From: Micropterus salmoides | Lineage: Eukaryota > Chordata > Actinopteri > Centrarchiformes > Centrarchidae | Direction of reading: 5' to 3' | DNA length: 64,000 nt | NCBI RefSeq assembly: GCF_014851395.1 | Contig: NW_024040040.1 | Location: forward strand, 17,507,000-17,570,999 | Shown: piece after piece, positions 13,886 to 23,243 of the stretch | How positions within the stretch are numbered: position 1 is the first letter of the stretch | Layout: each line of letters begins with the position of its first letter | The notes under the pieces: generated by a model | Told to the model about the DNA's origin: nothing | Seen by the model: the letters and a program-made list of their open reading frames with translations, nothing else | The model's database searches: none | Translations under genes and position numbers: made by a program

Positions 13886-14026
13886 ACTCAGTGTCAGCAG
13901 GATCTTGATCAGATCCTGGAGAGGATATCCAAGATGCCCTTCAGAGATAACCGAGGTCCCCTGGAAGACCTGTACGCCCTGCACATCCCTAATTGTGACA
14001 AGAGGGGGCAGTACAACCTCAAACAG
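13886..14026 (+). CDS. igfbp2: igfbp2 coding exon 3 (start of thyroglobulin type-1 domain)
   Basis: The 141-bp exon has 47 codons, phase 0 at both ends, with donor CAG|GTGACT. It begins TQCQQDLDQILERISKM and ends IPNCDKRGQYNLKQ. This is the first half of the C-terminal thyroglobulin type-1 domain, with its first two conserved cysteines (residues 3 and 37 of the exon product). IGFBP2 exon 3 is longer than the 120 bp usual in IGFBP3 and IGFBP5, and 141 bp fits IGFBP2. The domain contributes to IGF binding together with the N-domain. Confidence 0.96.
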
Positions 14027-14308
14027 GTGACTCCAGGCATTTTGGGAAACAGGGTGGAAAGATGGTACACTATATTTTCAGACATTCGTCAAGCTAAAAT
14101 GAATTTGATAATGATAGAAAATTCATTCATGTAGTATTAAAAATATAAACATTTCTTAAAGTATCACATTTCAAAGATTTTATTTAAATACCGGTGTTTA
14201 TAGAAAAGATAGGGGGTCTCACGCATACAAATTGAGGGTTGTCAAAATAATCTAAAATAACACAAAAGCATGCAGAAACAAACAAAAACACATCATTTTG
14301 TATTTCAG

Positions 14309-14467
14309 TGCAAGATGTCTCTCCATGGTCAGAGGGGCGAGTGCTGGTGCGTCAACCCTCACACCGGCCGACCCATCCCGTCAGCCCCCACTGTGAGGGG
14401 CGACCCCAACTGCAGCCAGTACCTCAGAGAGCTGGAGCTGGAGCTCCCTGACATGGCCCAGATATAG
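14309..14467 (+). CDS. igfbp2: igfbp2 coding exon 4 (CWCV motif, RGD, stop)
   Basis: The exon starts after acceptor TATTTCAG and runs 52 codons to a TAG stop. It completes the thyroglobulin type-1 domain: CKMSLHGQRGECWCVNPHTG carries the diagnostic CWCV, and the last cysteine is in RGDPNC. The RGD tripeptide is at residues 30-32 of the exon product, where mammalian IGFBP2 also has RGD (known to bind alpha5beta1 integrin). The tail after the last cysteine (SQYLRELELELPDMAQI) is acidic and ends differently from the human protein, which is common among paralogues. Confidence 0.96.
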   Translation, partial: CKMSLHGQRGECWCVNPHTGRPIPSAPTVRGDPNCSQYLRELELELPDMAQI

Positions 14468-14934
14468 CATGGCATGAAACAAACAAACAAAAAAAAAAAA
14501 CAACAACAAACAAACTGTAAAGTACTTAGGAACAAAGAACATCTGAGTAAGCTATATATTATCTTTCTGTGTGTATGTGTCTCTAGTTAATTTGATGACG
14601 GTGACATTTGATATTGTAACCATCAAAAAAGGATTAAATGCTAGAATCCAGCTTGCTGCGTAGGATGTAACTGCAGATTATTCTTGGGAGAAGTAAAGAT
14701 AAGACTCCTTTTTCCTTTAGATATTCAGTAGATGTCAGCTGGAGTGTCGGTGACTTGGCTTTACTAATTGTGACTTTGTTGAGATTTGCTCTGTTGTCAG
14801 TGTTTTGTACTGTATGTGTTGAAAAATGAAAAGCCTTCAACATATTTGGTGTTTTTAGGTGTGTTTTCGTGCCCTAGCTTGCAGACTACTGTTAATGCCT
14901 TATTAACAGATAACGCTATTAAAATGACAATAAA
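14468..14934 (+). other. igfbp2: igfbp2 3' UTR
   Basis: The stretch after the stop codon is AT-rich with an A-rich run at about 14489-14501. It ends at the first canonical AATAAA poly(A) signal, so the UTR is about 470 nt. There is no evidence of a longer form apart from the absence of a gene up to the opposing igfbp5 3' end. Confidence 0.6.
14929..14934 (+). promoter_or_regulatory. igfbp2: Candidate igfbp2 poly(A) signal AATAAA
   Basis: AATAAA in 'atgacaataaattc' is followed about 10-30 bases later by a T/TG-rich stretch ('ttgtgcctgcctgtgtttt'), the usual layout of a cleavage site. Confidence 0.6.
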
Positions 14935-15117
14935 TTCTATTTGTGCCTGCCTGTGTTTTAATTTGTAGACGCACTTTGAATTCGGTGCACTTGAAGCAGG
15001 GGTGTTTTGAAAGCATTTGGGTGTGTAATTCTTTACCTCTGTCACCATCAGATAGTAGTAGAAGTAGTTTATATTACTAGCGTGGTCACATTCGCTATTT
15101 AGAGCAAAAAACAGAGT

Positions 15118-15420
15118 ATAGCTGAGGCTGATGGGAATATTGCAGGTATTTGGTCGTAAACCAAATACTGAATAAAATTACATTTTGACATGATAATGGC
15201 ACCATATGAAAAGTCAGGGGACTACCAAATTCATTACAATTTATCCTGAGGGGATATGAATGTGCATACCAACAGTCCATCCAATAGTTGTCAAGACATT
15301 TCACTCAAAAACACGCATCAACCTCATGGTGGCGCCAAGTCTGTACTAAATTTAATGGCAATCCATCCAGTAGATAGAGATATTTCAGTCTGGACCAAAG
15401 TGGTGGACCGACCACACCCC
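15118..15420 (+). repeat. Dispersed fish repeat, family A (best copy)
   Basis: The phrases appear in order: 'gctgaggctgatgggaat', 'gcaggtatttggtc', 'gaaaagtcaggggac', 'caatagttgtcaagacattt', 'ggcaatccatccag' and 'tggaccaaagtggtggaccg'. Several recur at 5800-6020 and 37780-38125. The copy sits between the convergent igfbp2 and igfbp5 3' ends and has no coding capacity. Confidence 0.6.
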
Positions 15421-16327
15421 AGATGAATAATGTCAAGGCAGTTTTGCTTTTGACAGCAGATGGAAACAACCTGCACGGAGTAGAGTCAAAGTTACAGAGA
15501 TAGCACAACCACTGGCTCAACAACTTTCCATCTGGGCAGAGTTCACACATTTAACGATAGACCGACAGATAGGCATTTTGTGAGTACATGAATTTTTATT
15601 TAAATAGTGATTTGTCATTACAAAAAAAAAACACGAGTACATCAATTACACACCTGATAAATATTTCACTGTAATGTTCACATTAATCTTTTTTTTAACT
15701 GAGATTCTGAAAAGTGTCACTGTGTTGTGTTTACATGTGTGCTAGAATCATGAGAGAGAGAGGTGTTTCACTGGGAAGAATTGGCTGATGAGCTCCTGCC
15801 AATGCTCTCCCAATATCACAAGATAGTGATTAGGCATTAGGAATGTCTGAGATTATAAGAGTCATTAATTGAACATTAAGATTACAACAACAACAACAAA
15901 AATAATCTAAACAACGTTTAAACTTTAGAACAAATATGTTGTTCTCTGTCATTGTACGTTCGGCAGTGCTTGACTGGGAAATCTTTCAGACCACATCCAC
16001 ACCAAAACTTTTTTCCTCTTTTGTGCTGGACTGTCCCTCATTCAACGACACTATGAGTCGCATTCAAATCAAAATTCAAAGTGGTGTCGGGCAGAAGGCA
16101 CTTGCATTTACATAAACTCAGCAACCTTGCTCTTTGCAGGATATAGGACCTGATGAACCATGAGAGCAAGTCACCATCGACCAACAGGAAAGCGTGGAAA
16201 CATAAACAAGCGCGCACTTTGCATACAATTTGCGTGTGAAGGAAAATGCGCCGCACCACATTTGTCGGACAGTAGCTTGGGTAGGCTGGCCTCTATGTGA
16301 GCTATAAGGGCATGGCACATACAGCAT

Positions 16328-16330
<3 letters not shown>

Positions 16331-16379
<49 letters not shown>
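16331..16379. repeat. (AC)24 microsatellite
   Basis: Uninterrupted AC dinucleotides lie in the inferred igfbp5 3' UTR, reading (GT)n in the transcript sense. The tract also creates low-complexity frames that are not genes. Confidence 0.97.
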
Positions 16380-16382
<3 letters not shown>

Positions 16383-16671
16383 ACACACTCAGGAGCATGC
16401 GCACACTGTACATACATTTACAAACAGTGGACACAATTGTCTGGACTTGATAAAGGCCTTTCAAAAGGAGAAGTCAAATATTTAACCTTTTATAGTATAA
16501 TCCTAATTGCTTCTTGATGAAAGCACCATGGGTCTGTCTGAGGTGGTAAAGCCAGAATATCACTTTATGAGGGGTTGACTGCATAAAATATTCCCCAAAT
16601 TTAAAATTAGTTGTTATGGATTTTGAGCACCGGTTTCTATTTCTTGGCTCTGAGCGGTAACAAGGCAACTA

Positions 16672-16775
16672 ACAGAGACTCTCATCTTCTCAATCTTCTC
16701 ATCTAACTCTCTGCAAGAGAGGGGGATATGTTTATTTCCTAAAATGTCAAACTATTCCTTAAAGTGTGCAGGTCT
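16672..16775 (+). repeat. Partial dispersed repeat, family B
   Basis: 'gagactctcatcttctc...catctaactctctgcaagag' followed by 'cctaaaatgtcaaactattc' matches the right end of the repeat at 45550-45893 ('catctaactctcatttcccaaaatattgaac'). It is truncated on the left. Confidence 0.5.
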
Positions 16776-17581
16776 TTGGCTCCAATTAGTTATAAAAGAC
16801 CAATGATTTTTTGAATTGATGCTGAGCAAACATACGATAGCTATTACGCTGACATGGCTGTAAGTTGATTGTGCCTGTCTCCTGCCCACTCACGAGTGAC
16901 CCATGTGATGACAATATAATATATCCAGCCTCCTACAGGAATCCTGCAGAACCCTTCTCCCCTTTTCCTGCTTGGCAAAATAGCCTACAAGTGGGATAGT
17001 GTTCCGTGACAGTAGGTTGGAAGCAGAATTAAAAGGCAGACGTCGTTAATGGATATATAAAAAAATGCCTCTTACATCAGGATGTCATTCACGCAATTAA
17101 AAATGAGTAAAAGATCGCTAATTTAGACAAGAACTGACTTACTCTTCAGTGATGTCTCGTGATTGTCAGTCTTTCATGTTGATTGTCACCATGACCAAAT
17201 TAAAATAGAGATTTTTAGCCACATTTAATATATGTCTTGTCTCAGAAGTTCTTAAGAGTAAATTTAGTAATAGACTCATAAGTACACAACATATTATCAG
17301 TATCATACAAATATATATAATCCTCTATTATCTATGGATATAAAGAGGTGAGGTGTTAGCTACCCTCAAACATAGTACACAGTCAGTGGGGAGCCAGAGT
17401 AAAGACTTACATGCGCAGATTTTCACCCAATTAAGCTTTTTAGTTCAGCTCCCCTTAAAAATGAAAACAGCGCAGTCCATCACACCTGACTATATATATA
17501 AGCATTTGTGCCATATTTTTTGGATTGGAAGTCATTATGTGGCAGGTTTGGAGCTCAACTTAGTACGACCAGTTCACTCTG

Positions 17582-17719
17582 TCATTCGTTGCTGTTGCTG
17601 CTGCTGTCGAGGCCTTTGCACTGCAGGTCTCCTCCAGCATAGTTGATGCCGTGCATTTTCAGGCCAAAACGGTCAACGCACCAGCAGATCCCCCTCCTCC
17701 GACCACGAGACGGCTTACA
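17582..17719 (-). CDS. igfbp5: igfbp5 coding exon 4 (CWCV motif, stop)
   Basis: The exon begins after acceptor ACTTGCAG and runs 45 codons to TGA. It starts CKPSRGRRRGICWCVDRFG and ends with a Ser/Asn-rich tail (SSSNSNE), similar to the DSSNVE end of mammalian IGFBP5. The RGRRR run belongs to the heparin-binding motif shared with exon 3. The last conserved cysteine is in GGDLQCKGL. A run of AGC codons near the stop lengthens the serine tail slightly relative to mammals. Confidence 0.96.
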   Translation of the reverse strand, partial: CKPSRGRRRGICWCVDRFGLKMHGINYAGGDLQCKGLDSSSNSNE

Positions 17720-17827
17720 CTGCAAGTTAAGAGTTTATTGGACAAAGGTTATGAAGCAGATGAGATGAAACCCTTGCCTGCTTTGTTAAATTTATAAATT
17801 ACATGTAATAAATAAATGTATCCATAC

Positions 17828-17947
17828 CTGTTTGCGCTTGAAGAAGCCCTTCTTGTCACAGTTGGGAATGTGCAGAGTGAGAGCCAAGACCCTGGAAGTG
17901 TCCTTCATGCTTTGAATTAGACTATCCAGTCTTCTCCTGCAGGGCCC
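17828..17947 (-). CDS. igfbp5: igfbp5 coding exon 3
   Basis: The exon is exactly 120 bp, 40 codons, phase 0 at both ends, between an acceptor ending GTGTAG and donor CAG|GTATGG. It begins GPCRRRLDSLIQSMK and ends LHIPNCDKKGFFKRKQ. The 120-bp size and the GPCRR start are typical of IGFBP3 and IGFBP5. It encodes the first half of the thyroglobulin type-1 domain. Confidence 0.96.
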
Positions 17948-18355
17948 CTACACATACAGACACAGGTGTGAGTGTTTGCATGATATCAGTGTGTGTTTAT
18001 GTAACAGAGTTTAACATTATGGTCTAACATGCCCTTGGAAGTTTGTGAGTATCAAGAATAAGGAGGTGGGAAGTACCTCCACTGATGAGTACTTTTGTAA
18101 ATTGGCATTTGAAAGTGTGAAAGTGGCCCTGCAGGGCATCTTGGATGATTTGTCAGAACTGGTTTCTTTATGAAGCCTGACGCAGTAGAGTGCAGTAGCC
18201 TATCTGAGAGTTTTCTGATTTAAAGTAAAGCAAATGTCTGTTTGTTTGCCAATATCAAAACAAAATATGGTTCAGAAAATTGCTCCAAATCTCAATCAGT
18301 CAAAGCAAAAATGTCCCTCTGAGTTATCTTTACTGAGTATCTTTACGTCACTTAC

Positions 18356-18564
18356 AAACTCAGGCTCCAGTTTATCCAAGCTGGATGCTGAGAAGTCTGT
18401 ATTCCTGATGAGTCCCGGCCTGGCCAGATAGTTCTTGCGTACATTGGCCTGCTCCATGGCCTGGGCCTTCTTTTTGTCGATGTGGCCTCTATATAAGGGC
18501 ACCTTGGTTTGGGGTGGCATCAACTCAGGGGCGGGTGGCATGGCATCATCGTGAGATTCTCCAT
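18356..18564 (-). CDS. igfbp5: igfbp5 coding exon 2 (linker)
   Basis: The 209-bp exon starts after TTATCAG in phase 1 (split codon G|AT, Asp) and ends at GAGTTT before donor GTAAGT in phase 0. It encodes about 70 residues beginning DGESHDDAMPPAPE and ending SSLDKLEPEF, with a basic patch HIDKKKAQAMEQANVRKNY. Linker sequences diverge quickly between IGFBPs, so this exon alone would not identify the gene. Exon size, phase and position do fit. Confidence 0.92.
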
Positions 18565-19642
18565 CTGATAAGGAGGTAAAGACAGACAAGGTCACTCATC
18601 ATTGAGGGAAGGACATCATATAGTTTGCAAGCAATTACAGCCCTGTGCAATTGATAGTATTGTGTATTATATCAGGGTATTTTGTTTATCATTATTAAAC
18701 ACAAGGTTGTATAACAGAATGAAAGAACCTTGCATGCTCGTTACGGTACATATTTATGTACATACATACTTGTGCACGTGCTAGTAGATCACAATATTCA
18801 AACAAACCGGGGACCGTCTCATAAAAACATTGCTCTATAGCGCTACTAGTGGTCAAGAACTCCACACTGTGCACCAGAATTTGATAATTTAAGTCTCTGC
18901 CAAACATGAGCTTTCATTTTTGAAAAATGTCAAAATTCAAAACTAGATTAGCCTTAAAAAGTAATTCATAACCCTTCTTTCATTTCTACTATTATTATTA
19001 TTATTATTTATTATATTATTCATTCCTTAAATTAGTGTAAAACTGCTAATTAAAAATATGCCACTTTCTGAATTAGAATCTGTTGTGCAACTGCATAAAA
19101 TAATATAAAAATGTACCAAAAAAGCTCAGCTGCAGTTAGCTGATGCTTGATTTACACAGGATTATTATTATCAGATGAGAACTCTCTTTGACACAGTATA
19201 GTCAGTCATTTCTACAAGAACTTTACAAATTACAGACAGGCAGGATTTAAAAAAAACAATGATACCAATTACTACAAAAAACTTAATGGCCACAAGTATA
19301 ATATTAGTTCTTGTGTGAACACAGCTTCAAAGCATTTTTCTGTTGCTTTCGTGAGACTGTTTGAAGGGGGTCAAAATCTAGAGCACCATGACAGCTCCCA
19401 CCTGGAAATGTACCTATTTGAGGGGCTAAAATTAAAAAGTAAAGCTAAACTCACGAGGGCACAGGACAGGCGTGTCGAATTTGGTAACGTCACAAAACAA
19501 AGTGATGATTTCACTGCACCAGCTAAATGCTTATTTAGCACAGTTAGTGGCTACTGGCCAGTTTCCGATTGGATGTGTTGACATACAGAACAACAGGGCC
19601 TACATTTATGGCAAGTTAGGCTGCCAGTTTGGGGTATATGTA

Positions 19643-19800
19643 GACCAGGGGTTTTAAAACTTTTATAGCCAGTGACCTAAATGAGATATTTAGTCTCACC
19701 CTGGCACCCAGGCCCATGAAAACATGCTATTACACTTGTCATGTGGCAAGCCACCAAAAACAGCCGCAGCCCATTTTGGGTGCTAACCCCCACAGAAACC
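19643..19800. mobile_element. hAT-like MITE remnant
   Basis: It starts with 'gaccaggggttttaaaactt', close to the 'ccaggggttctcaaac' end I recall from fish hAT-type MITEs and related to the left end of the element at 2534. The opposite end and a target duplication could not be placed, so the copy is truncated or decayed. Confidence 0.35.
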
Positions 19801-21086
19801 CTTGTGTACATGCATCTTTCATCTGTGGAAAATATAGGTCTTTGCTAAATTTTGGGGAGTTGTGCACAGTCGCAGAAACCTCAGCTCTCGCCACCCCCCC
19901 TCGTCCCACCCTCTATTCATATGACCACAGCAACTGTGTTGAGGTCAGAATGAGCGGCTTTCTTTCCCAAAAGCACTTTAAATTCATATTTCACTTCATT
20001 TATAGCTTTAAACATGCATTAGCCTTGTATGTGTCCTAAGCCACAGCTGGCCCATTTCCACTGCTGTGTCACGCACTTGCTTCCGTTTCATTTTGGCAGA
20101 TTGCAAACTCTGCATATAAACCCCTCTGTTTCTGCACTGACGTGATCGCTAAGCTACTAAGCTAACTGGGCGGTGAAACAAGGCCACCGCCACGTTGCAA
20201 ATGATCCTTAAAACCTCCCAAGCCCCTCCACCCCCCAGTGATGATGATGAAGAGCACGATGATGTCAGCCATCCACATAATGACAGGTTCTTGGAAAAAA
20301 CAAGAGAGATTCCCCATCCTCCAGTTTACTGCTGACACTGTTTTATTTTCTCCAGAGAAATCTGAAGCAGATCAGCAGCCAGTGTAAGTCAAAGCAAGTC
20401 CTCACTTGCTAATCCTCGAGCTTGTCTAATCTGACCTGTGCTGACTGATCACATCTTTCATTTTCTTTCTTCTTCTCCCTTTTCCTCGTGTTGGAATTGT
20501 GAGACCTGATGATCCTGGAGATCCCTGCAGGAATTAGTGACAAAAAAAACTCTTGTTGCCTTCCTTGCTTCATCTGGAAAATCAATGTAAAGGAATCTCC
20601 CCAGATAATGCTGCAGAAGCATAACCATTACTTTACAAACATTACATGTTTTATAGTGCTACGCACACTTGCAAACATGACTAAACACTTAAATTTTTAA
20701 CTTTTATCTGGTTTAAATGACAGCTTGTGTCATTTTTTCTGATCTTTGACACATACAAAATACATGTGCAAAATGTGGTGGTGAAAAAATCACACATCAC
20801 ATGTACTTAGAGTGTACGCATAACCTTTTTGGCAACTCCTACTATTTTATAAATTTACTGTATGTATGCGTACACATTTTTTTGGCTCATTTCTAAAGTG
20901 CCTCTAAGATGAGGTGTGTAGATTTATGAGCGTGTTTATGGGTTTTGTTTAATATATGTGTTAAGAGAGAGCGCCCAGCAGGAGATGTGGAGTTAATGGA
21001 GAAGCTGGCTGACAGGCAGACAGATGGGGGATCAGTAACCCACGCTCAGCCTGCATTCTGCTGAATCACTGCACAGCCTGGGCCTG

Positions 21087-21240
21087 CCTGCAGCGCCGAG
21101 ACAGAGCGAGGGAGGGAGAGGAGGAGGGAGAGGAGCGAGGGAGACAGATGAAGAGACCAGGGTGGGACTAACGAAGAGTGGTGGGAGGGAGCAGAGGATA
21201 GAGTGGGAAGGGGAGGAAAAGGGAAGGGGAGATGAATAGA
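21087..21240 (+). repeat. Purine-rich (GA/GGA) tract 1
   Basis: Long runs of G and A on the + strand, such as 'gagggagggagaggaggagg', with few pyrimidines continue to about 21240. It is low-complexity sequence in igfbp5 intron 1. Confidence 0.8.
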
Positions 21241-21649
21241 AGATTGAAGGTTTTTTTTTGGTTATACAACAATTTTTCAGAAGGGTGAAATAATCTTAAT
21301 ATGATTGATTGAATGCAGCCAAAGAATGTTTTTTCAGTGTAATCTGACTAACAGCAAAAATGTTATGGTAAAAAGGAATTCTGATCACAAAAACAACAGA
21401 AAAAGAAATGTCAGATTGATGGCCAGGGAACAAGCTTATCTTTGACAAGGCTAATTTGAATGTGACACTGATAAGTTTGTATGGCATCATATCAACGCTT
21501 CCCCTGTCCTTATCTTCTGCCTTTTGTTACTGGACTTGTAACACCACTTAACCAGAAAGTGAGGTTTAACACAGCCAGTGAGATTATTTGTGTTTCCAGA
21601 GTAGCTTGTACACTAAAGCTCCAATATGCAGGAAAATAAAACACAACAC

Positions 21650-21800
21650 AGAATGGAAAGGGTCAACTGGGGATGGAGGGAGAGGAAGAATAGGGTGGAA
21701 AAGATGAGGAGGGACAGTCGCCAGGCAGGGAAAGAGGAGAAGGGGCACTGTGGGGGAGAGAATAGAGAGATGGAGACAAAAAGGTGGGTTAGATGTGGGA
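21650..21800 (+). repeat. Purine-rich (GA/GGA) tract 2
   Basis: This is a second purine-biased stretch, such as 'ggatggagggagaggaagaa', about 400 bp from the first. The opposite strand reads as pyrimidine-rich and produces spurious long frames. Confidence 0.75.
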
Positions 21801-21899
21801 AAAGGCACAGGTGGTGGATGAAGAAAAGTAGAGGTGTGCAGGCCAACTGACAAAAAAGGAATAGAAAATACAGGAAACTATAGAGGAAGAGAAGAGAGT

Positions 21900-22310
21900 A
21901 AAATCTGATTTCATCCCGTGAAGAGAGTGAGTGCAACGGCCACAAGCCAACATTTCCCTCAAAGCGCTCCCCAGCAGACACAGTGACTGTCCCTGAACTG
22001 CCATTCAAAGGAGCCAACAAGGAGCCACACAGAAACACCACCTGTAATTTTCTCCCTTGTTTTGAGTCGGCTGGGGGGCCCCAAGGCGATGGGCCACTCA
22101 CACGAAACCTACTGATTTATGGATCACAGCCCCACAAGGGCCTTTCAAATCAAGATGACAGGATGATTGGCGCCCGGCACCAATTGTTGACAGAGTTCAC
22201 AGGGTCATGGCACACAAGTGCTTTGGAGTCGTGTGCCTTGGTAATGACAGGTGTCAGCCCGTCTTAAAGAGGGCTGTGAGTTGACCCACATCTGCCTCGC
22301 TGGCTCCTAA
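21900..22310. promoter_or_regulatory. Candidate regulatory element in igfbp5 intron 1
   Basis: This is a balanced-composition stretch, free of recognised repeats, 0.6-1 kb downstream of igfbp5 exon 1. It contains CAATTG-type and homeodomain-type words ('caccaattgttgac', 'ggtaatgacagg'). It looks unlike the flanking low-complexity DNA. No coding frame is convincing. This is inference; only conservation in other fish would support it. Confidence 0.25.
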
Positions 22311-22909
22311 AGAGACAAGGAGACAGGGGAGGGCACCTGAACTCATTTCACCCTCTTTTTTTTATCCCCCTCCTATAGAAAAAAGAATGTATATTCACAG
22401 CATGCATTTTGGAGGAAGGTTTTATGATAGGGTGTGAAATAGTGTGTCTTTCTTTTTCATTTACCACTGTATCACTGGCTTACTGTGTGCATGTGTCACT
22501 TATGGGCTTCATTAAAATTCTTGCATTGACAAGGGAGGAGCAACATCTCCATCCAGCTGTTTGCTATTTCTATGCCCAGAGCCCTTTAGATCTTAGGCTG
22601 AAACATCATTTCTGCAAGGCAAATGTACAAATACTATGAGATCTAACATATTTATCATAGAAGTATTGGAATTATTGCTTGACCAAGGAGATCACTACAA
22701 ATGTGTTGCAATAATTTGACTTCAGAGTCCCATAGTTTAGTATAATGGAGGAAAAGAATATAAAACAAGGGATTTACTAACTTCAATTAATAAAAAAATA
22801 AAGCTGCAATCAATTAATGTCTCCCTTAATTCAGTTAATTAATGCCCCGTTAAAGTCAGTCCCCTGTATATGCATAATTATAGCTTTTGTGGTCTTTCCA
22901 CACGCCTAC

Positions 22910-23243
22910 CTTTTGACGAATGCAACATTTTATACAACTTCTCGTTCATGCACACCCCCCGTCCGTGCAGAAGCGCGTGCAGCGGCTTCTCCTCGCCATT
23001 CTTGGGCAAGCAGCGGAGCCCGCGCGTGCACGGCCTGGTGTACACGCCGCACGGCTGTCCCTCTTCGAGCGCGCACGTCAGGCAGCAGCCGCAGCCGGGC
23101 TCCTTCACCAGATGACAGCCCACCGGCACCGGCGGACACATGGACATGGCCTTCTGATCGCACGTCTGGCACGGCACGTACGACGAGCCGCAGCCGGTTA
23201 TGGTCAGCAGGGGAACCACCAGCAAGGAGACACTCAGTAGCAT
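22910..23243 (-). CDS. igfbp5: igfbp5 coding exon 1 (signal peptide and IGF-binding N-domain)
   Basis: The ATG at 23241-23243 has A at -3 and opens a hydrophobic signal peptide (MLLSVSLLVVPLLTITG). Then comes the IGFBP N-domain with its cysteine pattern, KEPGCGCCLTCALEEGQPCG and EEKPLHALLHGRGVC, both near-identical in character to other IGFBP5 proteins. The exon ends AAAAG before donor GTAGGC in phase 1, after residue 111. It is rich in GC and CpG, unlike its surroundings, as expected of an IGFBP first exon. Large open frames on both strands here are shadows of this composition. Confidence 0.96.

Larger units (their letters stand above)
11046..14934 (+). other. igfbp2: igfbp2 gene, 3' part (exons 2-4 and 3' UTR)
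   Basis: Three exons of 182, 141 and 159 bp join in frame (phase 1, then 0, then 0). They encode the last 160 or so residues of insulin-like growth factor binding protein 2. The protein is secreted, binds IGF-I and IGF-II, and limits their access to receptors; mammalian IGFBP2 also binds integrins through RGD. Visible hallmarks are the conserved 'MPFRDNRGPLEDLYALHIPN' stretch, the thyroglobulin type-1 CWCV motif and an RGD near the C-terminus. Exon 1 lies outside the window. The gene is convergent with igfbp5, as in other vertebrates. Teleosts carry two paralogues (igfbp2a and igfbp2b) and I cannot tell which this is. Confidence 0.93.
15595..17581 (-). other. igfbp5: Probable igfbp5 3' UTR
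   Basis: The region downstream of the igfbp5 stop has no other gene. Mammalian IGFBP5 transcripts carry a multi-kilobase 3' UTR. A minus-strand AATAAA at 15595-15600, next to the family A repeat, is a plausible end. The segment includes an (AC)24 tract and a partial repeat at 16672-16775. The extent is inferred; an earlier poly(A) site is possible. Confidence 0.35.
18565..22909 (-). other. igfbp5: igfbp5 intron 1
   Basis: This 4.3-kb intron contains an ATT-rich tract (18988-19020), a hAT-like remnant (about 19643-19800), two long purine-rich tracts (21087-21240 and 21650-21800) and a repeat-free stretch near exon 1 (21900-22310). No additional exon was found. Confidence 0.85.
17582..23243 (-). 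other. igfbp5: igfbp5 gene, complete coding region in four exons
   Basis: Four exons of 334, 209, 120 and 138 bp join in frame (phases 1, 0, 0) to 801 bp, giving 266 residues; human IGFBP5 has 272. The product is a secreted IGF-binding protein that also binds heparin and extracellular matrix. The order is a signal peptide (about 1-20), the IGFBP N-domain with GCGCCLTC at residues 50-57, a variable linker (about 112-181), and a C-terminal thyroglobulin type-1 domain (182-257) with CWCV at 233-236. The basic stretch KGFFKRKQCKPSRGRRR (residues 214-230) matches the IGFBP5 heparin-binding and nuclear-localisation region. IGFBP3 is the closest alternative, but the convergent igfbp2 neighbour and the N-domain favour IGFBP5. 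The paralogue (a or b) is undecided. Intron 2 (17948-18355) holds nothing recognisable. Confidence 0.95.

Noticed and set aside
21613..22101. 162-residue minus-strand open frame rich in Phe/Leu/Ser
   Set aside because: It arises from the pyrimidine-rich complement of a purine tract in igfbp5 intron 1. Neighbouring frames over the same tract are also open.
17582..23243. Alternative identity as igfbp3
   Set aside because: IGFBP3 shares exon sizes and the GPCRR start, but the convergent igfbp2 neighbour, the N-domain words (EKPLHALLHGRGVC) and the Ser/Asn C-terminus fit IGFBP5.
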